This document shows, one piece after another, positions 7,838-14,547 of a DNA stretch of 16,228 nucleotides (the first letter of the stretch is position 1; every line of letters begins with the position of its first letter). The DNA is taken from NCBI GenBank assembly GCA_036558265.1, contig DATBFY010000009.1, positions 1-16,228 of the forward strand, read 5' to 3'. A program made the translations under genes and the position numbers. This DNA comes from RYN-433 sp036558265 (lineage in GTDB: Bacteria > Planctomycetota > Phycisphaerae > Tepidisphaerales > Tepidisphaeraceae). Under the pieces are notes generated by a model that worked only from the letters and a program-made list of their open reading frames with translations, was not told where the DNA came from and did no database searches.

Positions 7838-9037
7838 TTATTGGCCGTTGGAATTGGGGCCCATCGGGCCGGTGGGCGTAGTTGCCCGGGCCGCGTGGAC
7901 GGCCGGGCCGAAGGTGACGTGGTTCATGCCCGGCACGGTGACGCTCGAGTTGGCCGCGATCTCGGGGGCCATGGCGGGTAAGGCGGGCGCGTCGCCGCGC
8001 GTCCGCGACGAACGCTTGACCAGGTCCAGGAAGACCACGTTCTCGCTGTCGTCCCAGAACACCCGATGGCTTTTCCACTGGCTGTCCGGGACGTCCGCCG
8101 ACAGGCGGGCCATCTCGTCGGGCGAGCGGTAGATCAGCTTCCAGGCCATGAACGTCTCCATGTAACCCACCTCGGGCAGCACGGGGGCGAAGTTGGCGGC
8201 CAGCAGGCGCCCGCCCGGGGCCAGCATGTCGAACATGAGCCGCGTCAGCCGCGTCGCGACGCGCTCGGAGAGGTAGTCATAGAGCCCGGCGGCGTAGACG
8301 AAGTGGAAGCCCTCGAAGCTGGTCTTGCCCGAGAGGATCGCGCGGACCGAGCAGTTGACCGTGCGCACCGGCATCCCGGCGCACGCCCGCTCGACCTGGG
8401 CCAGCGATTCCACGTCCTGGTCCAGCGCGACCAGTTCGCCCACCCTTCCCTCGCGCAGCGCCGACGACTGCGCCGCCTCACGCAGGTGCCCGCACGCGAT
8501 CGACAGGATCCGCGGCCGGTCTACCTGGGCCGCGGTCTCATCGATCAGTTGGGCCAAGAGGTCGCGTCGGGCGCGGACGCCCAGCGCCCCCTGCTGGGCC
8601 ATCATGTGGCGGAAGACCGACGCGCCCAACGCCGTCGTCCCTTCGGGAACGCCCGACTCCCCGTAGAGGTAGTCCAATAACCGCGCGTCGCCGGCATACC
8701 CGCTCGGACGACTGTGGGAATGATGGGTGAACGGGTCCTGCCAGACCAATTTGCCCACCGGGTGGGTTTGGCACTGGCTGGCGACCCGGTCCCACTCATC
8801 GGCCGGGCAGCTCGACCGCACTTCGCTCAGGCCGGATTGGAGCTGATACATCGCGGGACCGGCGTCATGCGGGCTTGCGAGGAACTGATCGTACACCCGG
8901 TCGAGCAGGGTGCGGGCCGTGACGCCGATCACGTCCCAGTCCGTCGGCGCATCGTGGTTCCGAAACGCCACGGAATCGCCGATCGAACGAAACGCCGTGA
9001 ATCGTCCGTCCGACGCCTTCTTCTGAGCGAACGCCAT
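7838..9037 (-). CDS. SAM-dependent methyltransferase, PhcB-like (3-hydroxy fatty-acid methyl ester synthesis family)
   Basis: 399 residues from the ATG at 9037, which is preceded by GGTGAAGG. An open frame extends upstream to 9286, but the added residues are arginine-rich and look non-coding. Residues about 92-126 carry HPVGKLVW and PSGYAGDARLLDYLYG, the hallmark block of the PhcB-type methyltransferase family. A Rossmann methyltransferase core follows: motif I ILSIACGHLRE (177-187), acidic loop ELVALDQD (201-208), FHFVYAAGLYDYL (245-257) and LAPGGRLLAANF (272-283). A low-complexity tail of about 60 residues ends in GPMGPNSNGQ. In Ralstonia, PhcB makes 3-hydroxypalmitic acid methyl ester, a diffusible quorum signal. 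Here the substrate is inferred from family and from the adjacent kinase-receiver genes. Some family members sit in other contexts, so a different small carboxylate substrate is possible. Confidence 0.82.
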   Translation of the reverse strand: MAFAQKKASDGRFTAFRSIGDSVAFRNHDAPTDWDVIGVTARTLLDRVYDQFLASPHDAGPAMYQLQSGLSEVRSSCPADEWDRVASQCQTHPVGKLVWQDPFTHHSHSRPSGYAGDARLLDYLYGESGVPEGTTALGASVFRHMMAQQGALGVRARRDLLAQLIDETAAQVDRPRILSIACGHLREAAQSSALREGRVGELVALDQDVESLAQVERACAGMPVRTVNCSVRAILSGKTSFEGFHFVYAAGLYDYLSERVATRLTRLMFDMLAPGGRLLAANFAPVLPEVGYMETFMAWKLIYRSPDEMARLSADVPDSQWKSHRVFWDDSENVVFLDLVKRSSRTRGDAPALPAMAPEIAANSSVTVPGMNHVTFGPAVHAARATTPTGPMGPNSNGQ

Positions 9038-9664
9038 ACCTTCACCAACCCTGAAAAAGCGGCGGTGCTTTCTCGCTCGCGCGCAGGGCCGCGGTCGCGC
9101 GCGAAACGAGCGCGCGGAATGTCCATCCCGTGACGGCGCGCGGAACAAAATCCGCGGAGTTCCGAAATTCGCAAGTTGGCCGATCGCGTCGGCCCTACAC
9201 CGCGAGAACTGACGGGCGCATGGACGTGACGAGCCTCCAGCGGCGGCGAGATGAAACGTCGATCGATTGCCCGTCGTTCGACGCATCCATCAGCACGTCA
9301 CCACAACCGCCGCGAGGATAATGATGAGGCTCCGTATTCTCAAGATAAATCGAGTGCGCGACAGGGCCAACGTGGCGCGCTTACGGGGGACATGCGACTT
9401 TCGCCCTCCTTGTGGCGGAATCGCCGTGATTATCGGCAATGACGGGTGGGCCGCCGGCCCATCCACCTGTTGAAAACCCCGTGGAAATCGGTGGTGAAAC
9501 GATGCAGCCGGTGGAGGTGCGCAAATCCTTATGACCGTTGCAACCGGTAAAGTCGCCCTTGTTTCACGTCGATCATCCCGTCGTCACGATCCGTGCCGCG
9601 GTGCGCGGACGAGATTTGCACGAGAAACCCCGCGGGTTGCGCGCGGGAAGACGGAGTCACGACG
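9038..9664. other. Divergent intergenic region between the methyltransferase and FadL genes
   Basis: 627 bp with no credible gene. Towards the methyltransferase it holds CGCGCGC-GAAACGA-GCGCGCG (9096-9116) and CGCGGA-ACAAAA-TCCGCG (9139-9156), both able to fold in that gene's 5' leader, and a candidate promoter at 9315-9343. Towards the FadL gene, the segment around 9480-9560 has two CCGGT blocks and a GTTGCAAC palindrome. I could not match it to a known riboswitch. The region probably contains two opposed promoters and may coordinate signal synthesis with transport. Confidence 0.5.
9315..9343 (-). promoter_or_regulatory. Candidate sigma70-type promoter for the signalling cluster
   Basis: On the minus strand TTGAGA (9343-9338) is separated by exactly 17 bp from TATCCT (9320-9315). 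This is a fair match to the TTGACA-17-TATAAT pattern. It points at the methyltransferase gene, leaving a leader of about 270 nt that contains two GC-rich inverted repeats. By-eye promoter calls in planctomycetes are uncertain. Confidence 0.35.
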
Positions 9665-10888
9665 ATGCCGGGGATCAGCAAGCGTTTCGTTTCGGGCGCG
9701 ATCGTTGTATTTGCCATGGCGGCGCCCCGGGCATCGGGCGGCGGCTTCGAAGTGCCCATGCAGAGCGCCAGCGCCGCGGGGCAGGCCGACGCGTTCACCG
9801 CCCAGGCCGACGACCCCTCGGCGATCTTCTATAACCCCGCGGGGATCACCCAACTTCGCGGGACCAACATCAGCGCGGGCGTGATGGCGCTCTACGCCGA
9901 GTGGCGCTTCGACGCGGACCAGGGCGACGGCCAGGCGATGCGCCTGACCTCGATCCTCCCCCATGTCTACGCCGAGAGCGACTTCGGTCTGGATCGCTGG
10001 CGGTTCGGTTTCGGGATCGACAACGGGTTCGGGATCAATGAGGACTGGGGCAACAAAGGCCCGCTGCGATTTTTGTCGAACGAGGCGCAGCTCGCGGTGA
10101 TCAACCTTCAGCCGACGGTCGCCTACCGCGCCACCGACAACCTGTCGTTCGGGCTGGGCGTGAACTTCTACTTCGGGCAGGCGCTGCTGCAGCGAAACGT
10201 CCTGCTGGGCCCGCCACCGACGCCGGAGGGCGACTTCCACTTCCGCGGCAGCGCCTGGAGCTACGGCGTGACCCCGGGCGTGCTCTGGCGGATCGATGAC
10301 CACAACTCCGTGGGCGCCTTTTACCGCAGCCCGTTCACGCTGGACTTTGGCGGGGACGCGAACCTGAAGATTCCCGGCATGCCCACGGTCGGGCCAAGCC
10401 GCTCGCACCTGTCGATCGATTTCCCGCAGATGGCGGGGATCGGCTATGCCTGGCGGCCGACCAAGCCGCTCAAGCTTGAGTTCGACGTGACCTGGACGGA
10501 CTGGAACACGCTGGACTTCGTCGACCTGCGCTCGAGCAATCCGGCGTTCAACGGGACGCGGCTGCCGGCCGACTGGAAGTCGGGCTTCGCCTACCGCTTG
10601 GGGGTGCAGTACGACCTGGACGAGCACTGGGTGCTGCGCGCGGGTTACGCGTATGGCCAGAACGCGATCCCGACCGAGACCTTCTCGCCGCTGGTGCCGG
10701 ATTCGACGTATCATCTCTTTGCCCTGGGCGTGGGATACAAGCAGCCCAAATGGTCGCTGGACGCGGCGTACCAGTTCATCTATCGCGAGACGCGCTCGAT
10801 CGACGACGCGATCAACTCCCCCACCGTGGACGGCACCTGGTACAACCAGATGCACACGTTCCTGGTGACGCTGACGATCAAGCTGTAA
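9665..10888 (+). CDS. FadL/OmpP1/TodX-family outer-membrane transporter
   Basis: 407 residues from the ATG at 9665, 8 nt after a GGAG; earlier in-frame starts lack such a site. Residues 1-25 form a signal peptide (hydrophobic GAIVVFAMAA, then small residues before GGGFEVP). The mature N-terminus has the FadL signature: Gly-Phe, then SASAAGQADAF and DPSAIFYNPAGITQL (50-64) with the conserved NPA. The rest alternates short amphipathic strands and turns typical of a 14-strand barrel (for example YGVTPGVLWRIDDHNSVGAFY, shortened here by family comparison, and a closing FLVTLTIKL). FadL proteins pass long-chain fatty acids and other hydrophobic molecules across the outer membrane. The gene is divergent from the PhcB-like methyltransferase, suggesting uptake or release of a fatty-acid-derived signal; that link is inference. 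The carbonic anhydrase gene follows after 45 nt. Confidence 0.88.
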   Translation: MPGISKRFVSGAIVVFAMAAPRASGGGFEVPMQSASAAGQADAFTAQADDPSAIFYNPAGITQLRGTNISAGVMALYAEWRFDADQGDGQAMRLTSILPHVYAESDFGLDRWRFGFGIDNGFGINEDWGNKGPLRFLSNEAQLAVINLQPTVAYRATDNLSFGLGVNFYFGQALLQRNVLLGPPPTPEGDFHFRGSAWSYGVTPGVLWRIDDHNSVGAFYRSPFTLDFGGDANLKIPGMPTVGPSRSHLSIDFPQMAGIGYAWRPTKPLKLEFDVTWTDWNTLDFVDLRSSNPAFNGTRLPADWKSGFAYRLGVQYDLDEHWVLRAGYAYGQNAIPTETFSPLVPDSTYHLFALGVGYKQPKWSLDAAYQFIYRETRSIDDAINSPTVDGTWYNQMHTFLVTLTIKL

Positions 10889-10899
10889 TCGGGGATGCC

Positions 10900-10925
10900 C
10901 CGCATCGGGCTGATGCGGTTACAAT
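10900..10925 (+). promoter_or_regulatory. Hairpin plus -10-like element before the carbonic anhydrase gene
   Basis: CCGCATC (10900-10906) pairs perfectly with GATGCGG (10912-10918) around a 5-nt loop, 12 nt after the FadL stop. It is followed directly by TACAAT (10920-10925), which lies 8 nt before the carbonic anhydrase ATG. There is no T-run, so termination would be weak. The TACAAT position would give a leaderless or nearly leaderless transcript, which fits the absence of a Shine-Dalgarno site. No good -35 is visible. Confidence 0.3.
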
Positions 10926-10933
10926 CGGCCCCC

Positions 10934-11509
10934 ATGTCACTGATTGCCGAGATCCTGGAATACAACCGTGAATTCGTCGCCGAGCGGAAGTACGAGGAGT
11001 ACCAGACCGACCGCTGGCCCAACAAGAAGCTGGCCATCCTGACCTGCATGGACACGCGGCTGGTCGAGCTCTTGCCGCGGGCGATGAACCTGCGCGCCGG
11101 GGATGTCAAGATCATCAAGAGCGCCGGGGCGATCGTCTCGCACCCGTTCGGGGCGATCATGCGAAGCGTGCTGGTGGCGGTCTACTCGCTGGGGGTCCAG
11201 GAGATCGCGGTCATCGGCCACCACGACTGCGGCATGGCCGGGCTGAGCTGCGAATCGATCCTGGAGAAGGCCACGGAGCGCGGGATCCGGCCGGAGGTGA
11301 TCGAGACGCTGCAATCGGCGGGGATCAACCTGCAGAAGTGGCTCAAGGGGTTCGACCACGTGCGCGACGGGGTGGCGGGAAGCGTGGACCTGATCCGCAA
11401 GCATCCGCTGCTGCCGAAGGGGGTGCCGGTGCACGGCCTGCTGATCGATCCGGGGACGGGGAGGTTAGAGACGGTGGAAGACGGATATGCGGCGGTGAGG
11501 GAGGGGTAG
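10934..11509 (+). CDS. Beta-class carbonic anhydrase (YtiB-like)
   Basis: 191 residues from the ATG at 10934, where the family N-terminus (SLIAEILEYNREFV) begins; the frame opens 13 codons earlier. The enzyme interconverts CO2 and bicarbonate in the cytoplasm. Zinc ligands are visible as C38 (CMDTR), H96 and C99 (GHHDCG), with the Asp-Arg dyad D40/R42. SAGAIVSHPFGAIMRS (63-78) is the typical second block. The length and the RLVELLPRAMNL segment fit the short YtiB-like branch of beta enzymes. There is no evident ribosome-binding site; translation may be leaderless or coupled to the FadL gene 45 nt upstream. The last 28 codons and the following terminator are duplicated at 14214-14326. Confidence 0.92.
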   Translation: MSLIAEILEYNREFVAERKYEEYQTDRWPNKKLAILTCMDTRLVELLPRAMNLRAGDVKIIKSAGAIVSHPFGAIMRSVLVAVYSLGVQEIAVIGHHDCGMAGLSCESILEKATERGIRPEVIETLQSAGINLQKWLKGFDHVRDGVAGSVDLIRKHPLLPKGVPVHGLLIDPGTGRLETVEDGYAAVREG

Positions 11510-11520
11510 AAGAGAAGAAC

Positions 11521-11542
11521 CCCCGCATTTCGCGGGGCTTTT
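11521..11542 (+). terminator. Rho-independent terminator after carbonic anhydrase
   Basis: CCCCGC (11521-11526) and GCGGGG (11532-11537) pair around ATTTC and are followed by CTTTT. It begins 11 nt past the stop codon. Read on the minus strand, the hairpin is followed by TTCTTCTCTTC, so it may also end the convergent DUF2950 transcript. A near-copy serves tRNA-Tyr at 14298-14326. Confidence 0.8.
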
Positions 11543-11602
11543 GGGGTTGTGACGTCGACCGAAGTCCTTCCAACGCCCGACTTGCGCGTTTGGTGAACCG
11601 GA

Positions 11603-12571
11603 CTATTCGACGGGGTGAAAGCGGGCATCGGGGTCGTAGGCGTCGATGGCGGCGGCGAGCTTTGCCGTGTCTTTACCGAGGTCCGCCTCATGGACGACGC
11701 CATCCTGGTTCACGATGAAGGTCATGATGCCGCTGTTGCCGTATTCGGCGGGGTAGGCGACCAGGGCGAAGCCGGCAGTCATATGGCTGTCGACGAGGTA
11801 GCTCCTGGCACCGCCGGGGGCGGAGGTACCCTGGCGGGTGAGAATGCGGTAGAGATAGCCGCGGAACGGGCGGGGGCCCTGTGGCTGCGCGGCGGGGGCG
11901 GGGGTGGTGGGGGTGTAGCCCTCGGAGGCAGCCTGCGCGGCCAGGTCGCCCAGGGGGCTGGGTTTCTCGCCGGGCTTGGTGGGCCAGAACAGTCCGTCGT
12001 GCTTGTCCGGGGTGCTGCGGACCTTCTGGGCGTAGACGCCGGCGGGGTTGCCGTCGCGGGCTTCGGCCGCGTACTGCTTCTGGGCGACGACGTAGGCCTC
12101 GCAAACGCCGATGGCGGCGAGCTCGTTGCGCCCGATGCGGCGGGCGCGGACCTCGCGCTTGCCTGCCTCGCTGTCGAAGCGCCAGCCGCTGCCGTCGCGG
12201 ACGAGCGGGACGGGGAAGGGCCACTGCTCGTTGCCGATGACCAACTCGCGGCGATTGGGGTCGTCGGTCTCGTTCAGCCGCCAGCCCTGGCCGATGGCGA
12301 TAACGATAACTTCGCGATCCCGGCGATCGGCGACCGGGTCGCCGGAGGAGAGGAGGTCGCGGCCCTGCGGGCCGAAGAGGGCGAGCAGGGCTGGGGCGTC
12401 GGCGGCCTTGGCGGCGGTGATGAGGGCTTCGACGGCGCGCTCGGGGGTGGAGAAGGTGGTCTGGCCGTCGGTGCGGGGCGGGGCGTCGGCGCCGGAGGCG
12501 AGGGCGGAGAGGACGAGAACGGTGACGAGGATTGCCGGGCGGGGACCGCGATGGGGGTTTGACGCGAACAT
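11603..12571 (-). CDS. Exported DUF2950 family protein
   Basis: 322 residues from the ATG at 12571, 7 nt after GGGAG; the frame opens 12 codons earlier without such a site. Residues 1-30 are a signal peptide (PAILVTVLVLSALASGADA). The mature protein has the features of DUF2950: an N-terminal STPERAVEALITAAKAAD block, a central LFWPTKPGEKPSPLGDLAAQA segment and a C-terminal GFALVAYPAEYGNSGIMTF motif followed by a conserved NQDG. Function is unknown; it is presumably periplasmic. It follows the DUF3300 gene by 102 nt on the same strand, and the two families are commonly found side by side, so they probably act together in the envelope. Confidence 0.88.
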   Translation of the reverse strand: MFASNPHRGPRPAILVTVLVLSALASGADAPPRTDGQTTFSTPERAVEALITAAKAADAPALLALFGPQGRDLLSSGDPVADRRDREVIVIAIGQGWRLNETDDPNRRELVIGNEQWPFPVPLVRDGSGWRFDSEAGKREVRARRIGRNELAAIGVCEAYVVAQKQYAAEARDGNPAGVYAQKVRSTPDKHDGLFWPTKPGEKPSPLGDLAAQAASEGYTPTTPAPAAQPQGPRPFRGYLYRILTRQGTSAPGGARSYLVDSHMTAGFALVAYPAEYGNSGIMTFIVNQDGVVHEADLGKDTAKLAAAIDAYDPDARFHPVE

Positions 12572-12673
12572 GGTGAGGCTCCCTTGTCGCAAAACGTGCA
12601 CCTTCACTTCGACTTCGCTCAGTGCGGGCGGTGCGACCGCTAACTGACGAGGGGTATTGAGACAACTGCTCAG

Positions 12674-13873
12674 TTACCTGCCGCGCGCGCGACCACCGCC
12701 GCCGCCGCCGCCGCTACTGCGTGAGAGGCTGCTGTTGCCGCGGGAGCTGGAGGCGCGTTCGGTGGACCCGCGCTGGTAGCCGGAGAAGGCGTCGCCGGAG
12801 CGGCCGGCGGAGGCGGCGGCGGGCGAGGCGGACTTGCTCGCGTAGGAGCGTTGCGACGCCTGCCCGGCGGAGGAGCGCTCCTGGGTGTAGGTGGCCTGGC
12901 GAGCGGACTGATTTTCGGATCGGGATGATTGTCGGCCGGCCTGATTTTCGCCGCGGGCGGCCGTGTTCTGGGCGCGGGAGTCGGAGCGAGCGGCCTGATT
13001 CTCGGAGCGGGACGACTGTCGGGCGGCCTGGTTTTCGCCGCTGGTCTCGCGCCGGGCGGTGGTGTTCTCGCCGCGCTGCTTGGACATGTTCTCGCGGTGG
13101 TCGTAGTAGTCCTTGGCCATGTCCTCGCGGTGTTCGGCGAAGTCGTGCCAGCCGTCGTCGGAGAGCATCGGGCCGTGGTAGCCCCAGCCGCCGTAGCCGT
13201 AGTGGTAGTGATCGTTGTCGTTGTCGGCGGCGGCGCCGATGATGACGCCGGCGGTAAACCCGATGAGACCGGCGGCCAACTGCCCGCCGCCCGACGCGCT
13301 CGGAGGCGGGGGCGGCGGAGCGGGCTGGGTGTAGACGACCGTCGGGTTGTATTGGGGCACGTAAACGACCTGAGGGTTGGCGGGCTGGATGACGATGACG
13401 TCCTGGCCGCTCTTGGACTTGACGGTCTCGACGGCCTGCTGCTCGTTGGTCTTAAGATTGCCCTGGACCTGGGCTTGGGTGCGGAGGCGCTGGATCGATT
13501 TGAAGACGCCGGCCTGGTCCTGCTGGAAGGCCTGTCCGAGCTGCGTGGTCCAGTCGAGCTTCTGGGCCATCATGTGCAGGACGTCCGGGAAGAGGACGAT
13601 GGCGATGAAGGCGGCGTCGAACCCCTTGTCGGAGGCGGCATCCTGGGCGGCGGTGCCGGCGAGGTTGGGATTGCCCTTGAGCCAGGCACTGACCTCCTTA
13701 ACCTGATCGGGCTTGGCGGCGCACGTCAGAATCTGGGTGACCAGCGCGTCCGGGTATAAGGCGATCGGGGCCAGGAGCTTGTCGAGGGCCGCGGGCTCGG
13801 CGGCCCGGGCCGCGGGCGCGGGGGCCAGCAGGGCCAGGGCGACGGCGATGAAGGCGGGAATGGAACGGCTCAT
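12674..13873 (-). CDS. Exported DUF3300 family protein with repetitive Ser/Arg/Gln-rich tail
   Basis: 399 residues from the ATG at 13873, preceded by GGAGGAAAC, one of the best ribosome sites in the window; the longer frame to 14053 is unlikely. The signal peptide ends at ARA-AEP (residue 25). DUF3300 spans about 28-182, with LLAPIALYPDALVTQIL, FPDVLHMMAQKLDWT and PQVVYVPQYNPTVVY. A proline run and a Gly/Ala segment (about 197-216) follow, then a YHYGYGGWGYHG stretch. Residues about 260-330 repeat units like ENQAARQSSRS, and the end is Gly/Arg-rich. The low-complexity tail suggests a flexible envelope region. The family's role is unknown. It heads the pair with DUF2950. Confidence 0.9.
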   Translation of the reverse strand: MSRSIPAFIAVALALLAPAPAARAAEPAALDKLLAPIALYPDALVTQILTCAAKPDQVKEVSAWLKGNPNLAGTAAQDAASDKGFDAAFIAIVLFPDVLHMMAQKLDWTTQLGQAFQQDQAGVFKSIQRLRTQAQVQGNLKTNEQQAVETVKSKSGQDVIVIQPANPQVVYVPQYNPTVVYTQPAPPPPPPSASGGGQLAAGLIGFTAGVIIGAAADNDNDHYHYGYGGWGYHGPMLSDDGWHDFAEHREDMAKDYYDHRENMSKQRGENTTARRETSGENQAARQSSRSENQAARSDSRAQNTAARGENQAGRQSSRSENQSARQATYTQERSSAGQASQRSYASKSASPAAASAGRSGDAFSGYQRGSTERASSSRGNSSLSRSSGGGGGGGRARGR

Positions 13874-14204
13874 GTTTCCTCCGTGAATGCAGGCCACGGT
13901 TCGGGGTGTCCGGTCAACGACTGCCGCGGCGGAGTCTCGATCCGGAGGGCGACGTCGGTCATCCGGATCACGACCTTCTCGCGTGGGCTGCGCGCCAGGA
14001 GGGCGGGGGACAACCACAGCGTTAGGCGTCGGTCTGATCTCGAAGCGGCTCATTAGCAGCGTCCAAAGGTTGAGCCTGCTGACCTCTCTGGCTGGCGTGA
14101 CGGTACCGCCTTCCCGAACCGCGCCGCTATTAGACTTTGGTCCTATATGGACCCCCGGGCCTTACTTCGCGGTGTTGGACGGGGCGGGGGGGTTGGAAAT
14201 GGAT
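13874..14204. other. Intergenic region upstream of the DUF3300 gene
   Basis: No convincing gene is present. GGTCC-TATAT-GGACC (14139-14153) is a short inverted repeat with an A/T core that could be an operator. It lies well upstream of the DUF3300 start at 13873, on the side where that gene's promoter should be. Beyond it the sequence runs into the carbonic anhydrase remnant. Confidence 0.4.
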
Positions 14205-14213
14205 GGTGGCGTT

Positions 14214-14298
14214 GGTGCCGGTGCACGGGCTGCTGATCGATCCGGGGACGGGGAAGTTGGAGACGGTGGAAGATGGATATGCGGTGAGGGAGGCGTAG
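14214..14298 (+). pseudogene. Carbonic anhydrase 3'-end remnant (duplicate of 11423-11509)
   Basis: In frame, 14215-14298 encodes VPVHGLLIDPGTGKLETVED and then GYAVREA plus stop. This matches the last 28 residues of the carbonic anhydrase at 10934-11509 except for K for R, A for G and one missing Ala. At the DNA level I count five substitutions (three silent) and one in-frame codon loss. The similarity starts abruptly at 14214; nothing upstream resembles the remaining 163 residues, including the zinc site. It continues through the stop into the hairpin at 14309-14326. It cannot encode an enzyme. The codon-respecting differences suggest it derives from a once-functional paralogue. Confidence 0.75.
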
Positions 14299-14326
14299 AA
14301 AAGGAAAACCCCGCATTTCTGCGGGG
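14298..14326 (-). terminator. Rho-independent terminator of tRNA-Tyr
   Basis: CCCCGCA (14309-14315) and TGCGGGG (14320-14326) form a perfect 7-bp stem with a TTTC loop. On the minus strand it is followed by TTTTCCTTTTC (14308-14298). It starts 3 nt after the tRNA 3' end. On the plus strand the T-run is missing, so unlike its near-copy at 11521 it works mainly for the tRNA. Confidence 0.8.
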
Positions 14327-14329
14327 CTA

Positions 14330-14412
14330 TGGGCGCGGAAGGATTCGAACCTTCGAAGGCATAAGCCATCAGATTTACAGTCTGACCCCGTTGGCCACTT
14401 GGGTACACGCCC
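14330..14412 (-). tRNA. tRNA-Tyr (anticodon GTA)
   Basis: 83 nt on the minus strand. Acceptor GGGCGTG (14412-14406) pairs with CGCGCCC (14337-14331) with one G-U, and the discriminator is A (14330). The anticodon arm is TCAGA-CTGTAAA-TCTGA, giving anticodon GTA. A long variable arm with GGC-TTAT-GCC identifies a class II tRNA, as bacterial tRNA-Tyr is. The T arm is GAAGG-TTCGAAT-CCTTC. The 3' CCA is not encoded. It stands alone, with its own terminator. Confidence 0.95.
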
Positions 14413-14439
14413 GACGGTGATCGCCAAAAACTCTATCCG

Positions 14440-14472
14440 CCCGACCGACCTTGTTGGGGAAGGTCGGTCGGG
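14440..14472 (-). terminator. Strong hairpin between the YcfL-like gene and tRNA-Tyr, possible terminator
   Basis: CCCGACCGACCTT (14440-14452) pairs perfectly with AAGGTCGGTCGGG (14460-14472) across a 7-nt loop. The hairpin lies about 75 nt after the stop of the YcfL-like gene. On the minus strand a TTTTT occurs only about 10 nt past the stem, so it is a non-canonical terminator at best. It could alternatively be an RNA-processing or mRNA-stabilising structure. Confidence 0.45.
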
Positions 14473-14547
14473 CCGGGAAGTATGGCCGATCGGGGCGGAT
14501 TTTTCAACGGCTGGGCAAGCCAGCGAGCCCGTCCGTCCGCCGGCGGC

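Noticed and set aside
6186..8132. Plus-strand open frame of 648 codons across the kinase gene
   Set aside because: It spans two minus-strand genes with strong motifs and reads as a composition-driven reverse-complement artefact of GC-rich DNA.
9038..9286. N-terminal extension of the methyltransferase to 9286
   Set aside because: The extra 83 residues are Arg/Ser-rich without family similarity, and the ATG at 9037 has a better ribosome site.
9480..9560. Possible cyclic-di-GMP (GEMM-I) riboswitch before the FadL gene
   Set aside because: GCGCAAATCC recalls the GACGCAAAGCC core, but the internal GNRA-capped helix and the receptor helix could not be found by eye.
14205..14412. Integrated mobile element at tRNA-Tyr
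   Set aside because: No integrase, transposase or duplicated tRNA 3' end is visible; only the carbonic anhydrase relic is supported.
13887..14420. Plus-strand frame running through the carbonic anhydrase relic and tRNA-Tyr
   Set aside because: It crosses a tRNA gene on the other strand and shows no protein features; the relic's true frame is different.
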